This document shows positions 25,852 to 34,013 of a stretch of DNA of 64,000 nt, in pieces; the first letter of the stretch is position 1, and the number at the start of each line of letters is the position of its first letter. The DNA is from Candidatus Protochlamydia phocaeensis (lineage in GTDB: Bacteria > Chlamydiota > Chlamydiia > Chlamydiales > Parachlamydiaceae), in assembly GCF_001545115.1 (NCBI RefSeq), contig NZ_FCNU01000011.1, positions 124,001-188,000 of the forward strand, given 5' to 3'. Both the position numbers and the translations under genes were made by a program. A model generated the notes under the pieces. It saw only the letters and a program-made list of their open reading frames with translations. It made no database searches and was not told the DNA's origin.

Positions 25852-25882
25852 AAAGAAGATAAGATTTGTACTCATCTTCTTT
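25852..25882 (+). promoter_or_regulatory. Leader hairpin just before the yhhQ start codon
   Basis: AAAGAAGAT (25852-25860) pairs perfectly with ATCTTCTTT (25874-25882), ending 4 nt before the ATG at 25887. No Shine-Dalgarno is exposed. Such a stem could limit translation of yhhQ and, by coupling, tgt. It does not match the preQ1 riboswitch consensus as I know it. Confidence 0.4.
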
Positions 25883-25886
25883 AAAA

Positions 25887-26534
25887 ATGAATGAATTATT
25901 ATTTATTATACAGGCATTGCTGATTATCGGTTTTGCAATAGGAGCTTTAAAGCTTGGCAAAGCGGCTCTTACGAGTTGGGTTGCCGTGCAAGCCTTGATT
26001 GCCAACCTCTTTGTCCTCAAGCAAATTACTTTACTGGGGTTTAATGTGACGGCCAGCGACGCCTTTGCCATTGGCAGTCTTTTAGGCCTCAACTTTTTGC
26101 AAGAGTATTTCAGCAGAGAAGAAGCACAGCAAGCGACTTGGATTTGCTTTTTCTTTATGCTGTTCTTCGCCCTCGTCTCCCAATTGCACTTACTCTACAT
26201 TCCTAGCCCCTTTGATACAGCGCAGGCGGCGTTTGTCACTATCCTTTCCCCTTCTTTTCGCTTACTTATCGCTTCGATGAGCGTATTTTTTATTGTTCAG
26301 CAAATTGACATCCGTTTTTTTGGTTTTCTTAAAAAGGCGATGCCTCAAGCCAGCTTTGCCTTGCGAGCCGGCCTAGCCTTAGTTGTCTCCCAATTTTTAG
26401 ATACTTGCTTGTTTAGCGTGGCCGGCCTTTATGGAATGGTCGCTTCTCTCTTCGATATTATTCTTGTCAGCTTCTTCGTCAAGCTTGCTGTCATTTTTTG
26501 TTTTAGTTCTTTTATGAGATGGGTCAAAACATGA
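25887..26534 (+). CDS. yhhQ: Queuosine precursor transporter (YhhQ/QPTR family)
   Basis: A 215-residue, six-helix inner-membrane protein. Family features include VAVQALIANLFVLKQITLLGF, the TASDAFAIGSLLGLNFLQEYF segment (rich in conserved Asp, Asn and Glu), and RAGLALVVSQFLDTCLFS. YhhQ/QPTR proteins import queuosine precursors or queuine. I start at the ATG 25887; a TTG seven codons upstream opens the frame. The stop codon overlaps the tgt start (ATGA at 26531-26534), tying import directly to tRNA insertion. Confidence 0.9.
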   Translation: MNELLFIIQALLIIGFAIGALKLGKAALTSWVAVQALIANLFVLKQITLLGFNVTASDAFAIGSLLGLNFLQEYFSREEAQQATWICFFFMLFFALVSQLHLLYIPSPFDTAQAAFVTILSPSFRLLIASMSVFFIVQQIDIRFFGFLKKAMPQASFALRAGLALVVSQFLDTCLFSVAGLYGMVASLFDIILVSFFVKLAVIFCFSSFMRWVKT

Positions 26535-27661
26535 ATTCTTTTCGTTTCGAGCTTCTTCATCGCTCAAAAAAATCACGCGCCCGTGTAGGACGCATTCATA
26601 CACCGCATGGAATCATCGACACGCCCAATTTTGTGGCTGTTGGAACCAACGGAACTGTTAAGGCCCTGGATAACTCGATCCTGCATGATATCGGCCTGCA
26701 GCTCATGTTTTGCAATACTTATCATCTTTTGCTTCAACCGGGAACTGAAGTTGTCAAGCAGGCTGGCGGATTGCATCAATTTATTAATCGCAAGCTGCCC
26801 ATTATCACCGATTCGGGAGGCTTTCAAGTCTTCAGTTTAGCCTATGGATCAGTTGCCGACGAATTAAAAAGCCGCGGCACAAAAAAACAAGGCGGATCCG
26901 TCATTAAGATTACAGAAGAAGGTGTCCTTTTTCGCTCTTATCGGGATGGAGCAAAAGTCTTGCTGACACCGGAAACGTCCGTTCAAGCGCAAAAAGATTT
27001 GGGCGCAGATATCATTATTCCCTTTGATGAATTGCCTCCCTATCACATCTCTCATGAGTCATTAAAAAAATCGCTGGCAAGAACGCATCGCTGGGAAAAA
27101 CGCTCGCTTGAAACGCATTTAAAAAATCCTCAGGGACAAGCGATGTATGCTGTCATTCATGGAGGGATTAATCCTGAATTGCGGCAAGAAAGCTGTTCAT
27201 TTTTAACCAAACTGGACTTCGATGGATTTGCTATTGGGGGAAGCATGGGAAAAAATAAGGAAGAAATGCATACGCTTCTTTCCTTTACCCTTCCGCTACT
27301 TCCAGAGGAAAAGCCGAACCACTTACTGGGCATTGGCGATTTAGCCTCCATCGAGCGCAGCGTGCCTTTGGGGATCGACACCTTTGATAGCTCTTATCCG
27401 ACGCGCGCCGCCCGTCACGGCATTTTATTTACTGCCCAAGGCAACTTGAATGTCACTAAAGCCGAGAATTCAAGAGAGTTTACGCCAATCGAAAAAGACT
27501 GCACGTGTCCAACTTGTACCAAATTTACACGCGCTTATTTGCACCATTTATTCAAGGCAAACGAATTGACAGGCATGAGCTTAGCTACAGCGCATAATTT
27601 ACATTATATGATTCAATTGATGCAGCGCTATCGCAATCAAATCTTGGAAGATCACGTGTAG
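26531..27661 (+). CDS. tgt: tRNA-guanine transglycosylase
   Basis: A 376-residue Tgt. It exchanges guanine-34 of GUN-anticodon tRNAs for a queuine-type base. Motifs: TPNFVAVGTNGTVKAL, catalytic DSGGFQVFSL, GFAIGGSMGKNKEEMH, nucleophile region FDSSYPTRAARHG, and the zinc site CTCPTC with a downstream His. In preQ1-using bacterial Tgt the GG loop reads GGLAVGE; here it is one residue shorter (GGSMGK) and lacks the Val that restricts the pocket, compatible with direct queuine use as reported for C. trachomatis Tgt. The ATG at 26531 overlaps the yhhQ stop; an in-frame ATG at 26519 is also possible. Confidence 0.93.
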   Translation: MNSFRFELLHRSKKSRARVGRIHTPHGIIDTPNFVAVGTNGTVKALDNSILHDIGLQLMFCNTYHLLLQPGTEVVKQAGGLHQFINRKLPIITDSGGFQVFSLAYGSVADELKSRGTKKQGGSVIKITEEGVLFRSYRDGAKVLLTPETSVQAQKDLGADIIIPFDELPPYHISHESLKKSLARTHRWEKRSLETHLKNPQGQAMYAVIHGGINPELRQESCSFLTKLDFDGFAIGGSMGKNKEEMHTLLSFTLPLLPEEKPNHLLGIGDLASIERSVPLGIDTFDSSYPTRAARHGILFTAQGNLNVTKAENSREFTPIEKDCTCPTCTKFTRAYLHHLFKANELTGMSLATAHNLHYMIQLMQRYRNQILEDHV

Positions 27662-27875
27662 GAACCTGCTCTTGAATCCCTATCAATCTATTATTACGTT
27701 TTCTCAAGAAAACTTTTCTTTTTCCATTCAAGATCTTCACAAGGGATATTTATAAAGTAAATTTTTTATTTTCTATCCTTAAAAGAAGATCCTCTCTAAT
27801 AATTAGAATAGTCTAATAGACTTGTCTTAATATTTTTAATTACAAATAAATTAAATAAAATAAACTAAATTAATT

Positions 27876-28739
27876 ATGAATATTTCTAATCAAAATTCTT
27901 ATTTTCTTCCTTTTACCTATGCGTTTGATCAAATGCATAGCCCTGAGCATAACTGGACCGTTGAACCTGAGCAGCAGCAAACAGCAGAAGGAGAGAAGGG
28001 CCTTATTAATGAAGCCTGCACTTGCCCAGAATGTGCACAACACGCTCTTTCTGAGCAAACGATTACTCAAATGTCGGTACCTCAGACAGAACAATCCGCA
28101 TGCTCGATTAAAGAACTAGACCCAACACAGGTCAACCATAAAAAGGAATTGAAGCGTTATATTAGAGAAGACTCTCGCTTTTTAAAAAATCAGGAAATTT
28201 TCATTTCTAAACAAACCTGCGACGCAATAATAAATTTTTTTCCTCTTTTAGGAGAAATAGCAGTCAGAACCAAGCTTGCCAAACGTTTAGTTAAATTAGT
28301 AAACAGCAAAGGAATTGAATTTCCTTATCGGAATATTTCAATTGAAGAAGCCGAAAAAACTTTCCAACGATTGGAAGCATTCCGTTATAGCAAACCCATA
28401 AAAAAAGGGGTTTTTAATTTCCGCCATCCATATGCTTATATGCCTTTCGATCCTGTCAATCCGGATCAGAATCCTCTCTATCAGAAATATCTGTCAAAGA
28501 TGCAAGGAAAAGGATTAACTGTAAGCAATCATTTTCACGAGCGCATAAGAATGAATGCCGGTCCTCAGGCCCCTGCTAAAATATGGTCCAATCCTCAAAA
28601 AAGTCTACGTAGCTGGAAAAGAATATTAGTCTGTTCCTCTACCCGACCACCTATTATCAGCTCAAAATTAAGAACCTTATTTGAACGCAATTGGGGGGTG
28701 TATCCGGCGAAAGCCTTTATGAAATCAAGTTTTACTTAG
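27876..28739 (+). CDS. Uncharacterised ORF, probably the 5' part of a disrupted GMC-type gene
   Basis: A 287-codon frame starting at an ATG in a very A/T-rich region. The product has a Cys pair (CTCPECA, near residue 48), a helical middle (EIFISKQTCDAIINFFPLL) and no FAD-binding GxGxxG motif. Its last ~17 codons overlap the next ORF in another frame. The reading frame runs into a GGGGGG tract at 28693-28698; adding one G would join it to the downstream GMC C-terminal domain in one frame of about 427 codons. Whether it is a real gene, a remnant with an internal deletion, or a phase-variable gene cannot be decided here. Confidence 0.45.
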   Translation: MNISNQNSYFLPFTYAFDQMHSPEHNWTVEPEQQQTAEGEKGLINEACTCPECAQHALSEQTITQMSVPQTEQSACSIKELDPTQVNHKKELKRYIREDSRFLKNQEIFISKQTCDAIINFFPLLGEIAVRTKLAKRLVKLVNSKGIEFPYRNISIEEAEKTFQRLEAFRYSKPIKKGVFNFRHPYAYMPFDPVNPDQNPLYQKYLSKMQGKGLTVSNHFHERIRMNAGPQAPAKIWSNPQKSLRSWKRILVCSSTRPPIISSKLRTLFERNWGVYPAKAFMKSSFT

Positions 28740-29158
28740 AACAACTCCCCAATGCCGAAAGCCGCTTGTTTTTATCCGAAGAATATGATGAATTGGGCAT
28801 GCCTCTCCCTTGCTTGGATTGGAAATTCAGAGAAGAGGATTATCTAGGATTTAAAAAATTTATCCAAAAAATAAAGGAATTGCTGGCTCGTCACCAACTG
28901 GGAAGATTGGAAATAGAAGAGGAATGCTACAATTTGGACTTTATCAGAGATGCCAGCCACCAGATGGGAACTACCCGTATGGCCGCAAATCCTGCTGATG
29001 GAGTCGTTGATATTAATTGCAAAGTTTTCGGCATTAATAATTTATACTTAATGGGCAGCTCAGTTTTTCCTTCGGGAGGCAATGCCAATCCCACATTTAC
29101 CATTCTTGCCCTAGCAAGACGCTTGGCCTCCCATTTGAAGCGTTCTTTCTTATCCTAA
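28691..29158 (+). pseudogene. GMC oxidoreductase C-terminal fragment
   Basis: This frame encodes a clear GMC_oxred_C domain: YEIKFYLEQLPNAESRLFLS, DELGMPLPCLDWKF, the active-site DASHQMGTTRMA with its His, and FPSGGNANPTFTILALARRL. It has no ATG start; the frame opens only at TTG 28691, and the FAD-binding N-terminal domain is not encoded upstream. It is therefore either the tail of a frameshifted gene (see the G6 tract at 28693) or a relic of deletion. GMC enzymes oxidise alcohols or sugars with FAD. Confidence 0.75.
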
Positions 29159-29397
29159 TTGTTCATTCTCATTCTTAGAAATCCATTATTTTAACATCTC
29201 ATTCCAACAATTTAACAAAATAACGTTCAATATTTATTATATTTTATGAAAAATTTTTATAAAATTAACAATTTCTATAAATATTTATAATTTAATTTAT
29301 GGTACAATTTAATCAAAGTTTCAAATATTACATTTTTAAATAAAAATTAAATTAAACTATAATAATAATATAATGACACTTAAAATCCTGGTTAATT

Positions 29398-32300
29398 ATG
29401 ACCAAAATTAATCCAATTTTAATAAAATCTTTTATTGATGAAATAAATAACTTTAACGATTTAGGTAGAGACATCTCTACACTAAGCAATAAAGATAAAG
29501 ATTTTATTGTTGCCTGTTCCCGGATTATTCAATCAAACTATCAGCAAACTTTGCCCAGTGACTTACAGTTAGATAACGATAAATTTAATGATTTGGCAAA
29601 ATCTATTATTTCTAAGTTAGTGGATGCTCAAAATGACTCGACTCTTTCTAAGGTAGCTCGGACTGTCCAGCATTTCTTTGCAGTTGGATTTGATAATAAA
29701 GTCATTCGGGAAGTTAAAAAGGCAGCCGTCAATGAACAGCAAATTACACAAATTCTGACAAAATTAAAGCGTTATAGAGAACAACATCCTTCTGAAAGGA
29801 TTGACTTTGCAGACTTTTTAAGAGAGCAGGGATTGCCCTCTTCCGAATTAAGCAATATTAACTTTAGGCAAATGAGCCTTTTTCTTAAGCCGGTTGCAAA
29901 ATCTGGTATTCCTCCCTATTGGGGAACCGATTTATTTAAAAATGTTGATTTTAAGAATATTCATTTTAAAGATTGCGATTTAGAATATTTGAATCTCTCC
30001 GGCTCGACATTTGAAAACTGTACCTTTGAAAATTGCAATTTAAAAAATGCTGTCTTATGCGAAGCTGCCTTTAGGAATGTCTCCTTTAATAATGCCTACT
30101 TGCAAGATGCCCTTTTTGATGGCAGCGAATTGAAGGATGTCCGTTTTGAATCAGCACAGTTGGAATATACTAATTTTTATGATTGCCGCTTAGAAAGCGT
30201 TGACTTCCAATCCTGCAAGATGGCAGGAGCCAATTTCTTTGAAGCGCAAGTGGACGAAGGGAAGAGCTGCCATCTGGCCGATTGCGATTTGATCAATTGC
30301 TTGCTGTTTGAAACCAAAAAGCATTTTGCGATTAGTGGAGGCACGCCTCATACCCTGACCAAGCCTGTCGTTGTCTTGCCATGGAATAATCCTAAGCCCG
30401 GTGTGATGGCTACGCGCACCAACCGCTCGCTCAAGCTTGCCGATAGCCTACCTCTCAAATTCAATTACTTTCCCTCCAAGGTTGATACGGCCCTATTAGA
30501 CAAGCAAGTGAAAGAACAACTTGACTATATTCAAAGCCATCCGGAGGAAGAAAAATTAAGCATTCCGGAAGCGATTTTGCGTAGAACCATGGAGACAGAA
30601 AAGAGCCGCAAAGAGAATTCTGAAATTTATACGCTTGTTTCCCATGCTGCCAAATTGGCTAAAGCGACAGATGCCATTATGCTTCCAGGAGGAAGCGATA
30701 TCGAACCCGAATTTTATGGACAGAAAAAGGAAAGCAAAACGCGTACCGACTCAGACTATCGAAGAAGCATTTTAGAGTTCGGCTTGATTCGAGAAGCAAA
30801 AGAAAAAGGCATTCCTTTAATGGGAATCTGCCGCGGTTCGCAATTAGGAAATATTTATTATGGCGGAACGCTGAAGCAGCATGTCGGGGGACAACTCTTT
30901 TCCATTCAATCTTATCAAACTACACCTACGAGAGAGGGACAAGAACAAGGAATTATCAAGGGAATTATAAAGGATGAAGAATTCAAAGGATTGGTAGATC
31001 ACCATCAAGCTATCGATAAGACAGGCGCGGATTTAGAAAAGATTATTATTCATCAAAAGAAAGGCTTCTTTTCTAAGATGGAAATCCCCAAAGCCTTGGA
31101 AGGAAAAAAGGGCGCTCCTCTGATTTTAACTCAATTTCATCCTGAATTTTTTGGACATTCCGACTCTATTCACAATCAATTTGCCAATTTTGTTTTTTCA
31201 AAGAAAAATAAAGAACTTATCACAGCTTTTATTGGCGCCGCAGATACGCAAAGAAAGAAAAAAGCTTTAAGGGAAGACTTGAAGCTTTTTCCTCGAGAGA
31301 AGAAATTAAAAAAAGTTGGACTCCCAGCTGAAAAACCCTTGCGGGTAGAAGTAGAAACAGGAGCGGTGAAGGAAGCAACAGACATACCCGATGCGCCAGT
31401 TTCCACAACTTTCGCTCAAAAAGTTCATCGATTAGCCTTAGCGATTTTAAGCCCCTTTAAATATTTAATTGATTCCATCTCTGATGCCTGGAGGCGTTTA
31501 ACCGCTTCGAAAACAGAAGACGCTTCCTTCGTGAATCAAGTCGCTACTCCTATTATCCAAAAAACAATAGACAAGTACAAGCTGCTGGCTGGTAAAAAGG
31601 ATGTTACCCCCTCTCAAGAGGCTTGGCACCTCAATCTAGCCTTATTGCGAAGCGCGTACAACGAGACAGATGATCCAGAAATCAAAAAACAGATTAATTT
31701 CTTGATCAATAACTATTTAGATAAAGCGGCTCCTGTCCGAGCCTGGGAAACCAAATGGCTGGTCAACGATTTTGAATCGAATTATCAAGTCCATCCTCAT
31801 TCCAATTATTACTATCATCGAACAGAATTTCTGAAGAAGTTAGAATTCAGCGCCCCTTATAATAAGGGGCTCGCTTTCGCAGATTCAAGCCCGCTTATTT
31901 TGACCGAGACAACCGAGTTGGAACACTTCTTTCCTCTAAGTTTTACAGTAATGGGAAATGATGAGAAGACATGGGCAAATGCAATGGCCGGCACCCTAGC
32001 TGCCCATTTCTCCAAGCATCCCAATATCGGCAAAGGATTAGAAGAAGAGTTGTCTTCTGGTATTTTATTTGATTTAACGTCGCAGTTCGAAGCCCTTATG
32101 CGAACCAATGGCTCGCCAGAAGCAGAGAGACAAGCCAAACAGCAATTAAGTCAAATTAAAGACAAGCTCGATGCAACAATTGATCAATCCATCAAAATTC
32201 TTTCCAATCAATATCCCGAATTAAAAAATAGCCGCTATCAACGGCACAAGTTAAAGGAATATCTCAAAAACAATATTACGACGATCTCCCGCGTGCAAGT

Positions 32301-33942
32301 GGAAGAAAATTTAGGTGGAATTAAAGTCCTGCCCGTCTTTTCTAAATTGAATAAAAGCGCATTGGAAAGTAAATATTCTCATTTTATCGATTTCATTGGC
32401 CATACGGGCCTTGCCTTAGGCGCCATCAACATGCGCAGATATGCCATGAATGCCCATGAGTTGCGTCCCGACATTCAGTATGCCGTCAGAGGGGATAATG
32501 CGCTTTACTTTCCAAAGAAAACGGATTTAATTGAAACGGAGCTCGCTAAGCGGTTGACTCAAAAATTTGCTTCTAGCGACTTGATGAAAGAGCAGCCTCA
32601 AATCGCTATTTTAGGCCATTCAACTATGCAACTCCTGAATGGACTGATGCATAAAATCAGCGAAGAAAAATGGAATGCCTTAAACGAAAATCCCGCGACA
32701 AGGAAAATTGTTCAAACAACTCTTTATCAAATTAAAGAGCATTTAGCAAATGCCGAACTTCAGACAAATGACTTTGCCAAATTTGCCCAATATATTGAAT
32801 TGGCGCATGCAGAAATGGCGGCATTGCTTGAGCTGGCCCGTCCCTATCAAGCGGAAGACTTTCCCAAGATCTATCAAGAGCAATTAAAACCGATTGTTCC
32901 CGAAGGCCTTCAAAGTTCTGTCAAAGCAGGACTAGGTAAAACGGCGGTCAACCTCTTTGCCGGAATGAATGCGGCTCTTATGCAGCAAGATCCTAATGTA
33001 ACAAGATGCTATAGCAAGGGGCTTTACTATGAGCAAGCGCTTGTCATGGGAAATAATTATAAGTTTGATGAGATGATCGACGATCCAAGCGTCACTAAAG
33101 TGGATTTTTATGCCTGCCAGACCAATCCCAATATTGAGATAGACACCGATCACCACCATTATGCGCATATTGACATTGCATCAGACGTCAGAAAAATTAT
33201 GAAGAAAAATGAACAATCCGGTACCCAGCATCTTACGGTTGCGGTTGATTGTACAATCGACTATCTCCATTCCCCTCAAATTAAAGAATTGCTGGCGCAA
33301 TTCGAGCAAGAAATCAAAGATGGCAAGTTGAATTTTGTTTTCTTCCACAGCGGTCAAAAGTTTGACATGCTGGGCATGGATAATTACTTCGGATCACCTT
33401 TCTATATGGTAAACAATGGCTCAGCCCATTGGCAACCCTTTAATGGGCTTCTAGAAAATAAAGTGCATCAGACTGATCCTTTAAGCCAACAATGGTTCTG
33501 CCTATCCAATGAATTTGCGCCTACTACGGTTGATACCTATCGCAAGCAGATCTTTGAAAATACAAGAGAGATCATGAAGAACCTGCCCAAAGCGCTTATC
33601 CCCAATGGAACAAGTTCGCAGAAAGTCAGAGTCAGCACATTTGATGAAGAGACCGAACCTTGCTTTATTGATTTAAAAATCGTTGGCTTTGGCCATCAAG
33701 TCAGGGCCTTCAGCATGATCAATTATTTTTACATCAAATGCGATGAATATGGCATAAAAGCCTTCAGAAGGCCAAGCTTTGGATTTTATCATCCCAATAT
33801 CACTCTCATTGCCGGAGAAGATGGCTCAACCAGCTTACGCATCAATCCCGGTTTAGATCCTAAAGAAAACGCAGCCATTCTGGACTATTTGAACGATGTC
33901 GCCCATTCATGGGGTTACTGGATATCGCCAGCAAAGAAATAA
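29398..33942 (+). CDS. Giant protein: pentapeptide repeats + class I glutamine amidotransferase (C26-like) domain + novel C-terminus
   Basis: A 1514-residue protein with no signal peptide. Residues ~180-300 are pentapeptide-like repeats (FENCTFENCNLKNAVLCEA and following), which fold as a quadrilateral beta-helix. Residues ~420-600 are a class I glutamine amidotransferase/gamma-glutamyl hydrolase domain: DAIMLPGGSDIEPEFYG, nucleophile Cys478 in MGICRGSQLGN, and His581/Glu583 in LTQFHPEFF. The remaining ~900 residues match nothing I know; near the C-terminus lie KVDFYACQTNPNIEIDTD and FVFFHSGQKFDMLGM. The 240-nt upstream is almost pure A/T. Its size, domain mix and neighbourhood suggest a secreted effector; that is inference. 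A terminator hairpin follows. Confidence 0.85.
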   Translation: MTKINPILIKSFIDEINNFNDLGRDISTLSNKDKDFIVACSRIIQSNYQQTLPSDLQLDNDKFNDLAKSIISKLVDAQNDSTLSKVARTVQHFFAVGFDNKVIREVKKAAVNEQQITQILTKLKRYREQHPSERIDFADFLREQGLPSSELSNINFRQMSLFLKPVAKSGIPPYWGTDLFKNVDFKNIHFKDCDLEYLNLSGSTFENCTFENCNLKNAVLCEAAFRNVSFNNAYLQDALFDGSELKDVRFESAQLEYTNFYDCRLESVDFQSCKMAGANFFEAQVDEGKSCHLADCDLINCLLFETKKHFAISGGTPHTLTKPVVVLPWNNPKPGVMATRTNRSLKLADSLPLKFNYFPSKVDTALLDKQVKEQLDYIQSHPEEEKLSIPEAILRRTMETEKSRKENSEIYTLVSHAAKLAKATDAIMLPGGSDIEPEFYGQKKESKTRTDSDYRRSILEFGLIREAKEKGIPLMGICRGSQLGNIYYGGTLKQHVGGQLFSIQSYQTTPTREGQEQGIIKGIIKDEEFKGLVDHHQAIDKTGADLEKIIIHQKKGFFSKMEIPKALEGKKGAPLILTQFHPEFFGHSDSIHNQFANFVFSKKNKELITAFIGAADTQRKKKALREDLKLFPREKKLKKVGLPAEKPLRVEVETGAVKEATDIPDAPVSTTFAQKVHRLALAILSPFKYLIDSISDAWRRLTASKTEDASFVNQVATPIIQKTIDKYKLLAGKKDVTPSQEAWHLNLALLRSAYNETDDPEIKKQINFLINNYLDKAAPVRAWETKWLVNDFESNYQVHPHSNYYYHRTEFLKKLEFSAPYNKGLAFADSSPLILTETTELEHFFPLSFTVMGNDEKTWANAMAGTLAAHFSKHPNIGKGLEEELSSGILFDLTSQFEALMRTNGSPEAERQAKQQLSQIKDKLDATIDQSIKILSNQYPELKNSRYQRHKLKEYLKNNITTISRVQVEENLGGIKVLPVFSKLNKSALESKYSHFIDFIGHTGLALGAINMRRYAMNAHELRPDIQYAVRGDNALYFPKKTDLIETELAKRLTQKFASSDLMKEQPQIAILGHSTMQLLNGLMHKISEEKWNALNENPATRKIVQTTLYQIKEHLANAELQTNDFAKFAQYIELAHAEMAALLELARPYQAEDFPKIYQEQLKPIVPEGLQSSVKAGLGKTAVNLFAGMNAALMQQDPNVTRCYSKGLYYEQALVMGNNYKFDEMIDDPSVTKVDFYACQTNPNIEIDTDHHHYAHIDIASDVRKIMKKNEQSGTQHLTVAVDCTIDYLHSPQIKELLAQFEQEIKDGKLNFVFFHSGQKFDMLGMDNYFGSPFYMVNNGSAHWQPFNGLLENKVHQTDPLSQQWFCLSNEFAPTTVDTYRKQIFENTREIMKNLPKALIPNGTSSQKVRVSTFDEETEPCFIDLKIVGFGHQVRAFSMINYFYIKCDEYGIKAFRRPSFGFYHPNITLIAGEDGSTSLRINPGLDPKENAAILDYLNDVAHSWGYWISPAKK

Positions 33943-33992
33943 CCGTTGGCCATTTAAGAGTCCGCATTTCAAAACAGCCCTTGAATTTCACA

Positions 33993-34013
33993 GCACCTCT
34001 TAGAGGTGCTTTT
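33993..34013 (+). terminator. Intrinsic terminator of the giant GATase gene
   Basis: GCACCTC/GAGGTGC with a TTA loop (33993-34009) is followed by TTTT. It is nested in a wider ATTTCACAG/CTGTGAAAT inverted repeat and overlaps the TAA stop of the convergent GH15 gene. Confidence 0.75.

Noticed and set aside
25740-25886. preQ1 riboswitch before yhhQ-tgt
   Set aside because: The leader lacks the short C-rich loop and A-rich pseudoknot tail expected; only a simple hairpin is visible.
28691-29158. Independent start of the GMC C-terminal ORF as a real small gene
   Set aside because: Only a TTG inside a G-tract is available, with no ribosome site, and the domain normally depends on a missing FAD-binding half.
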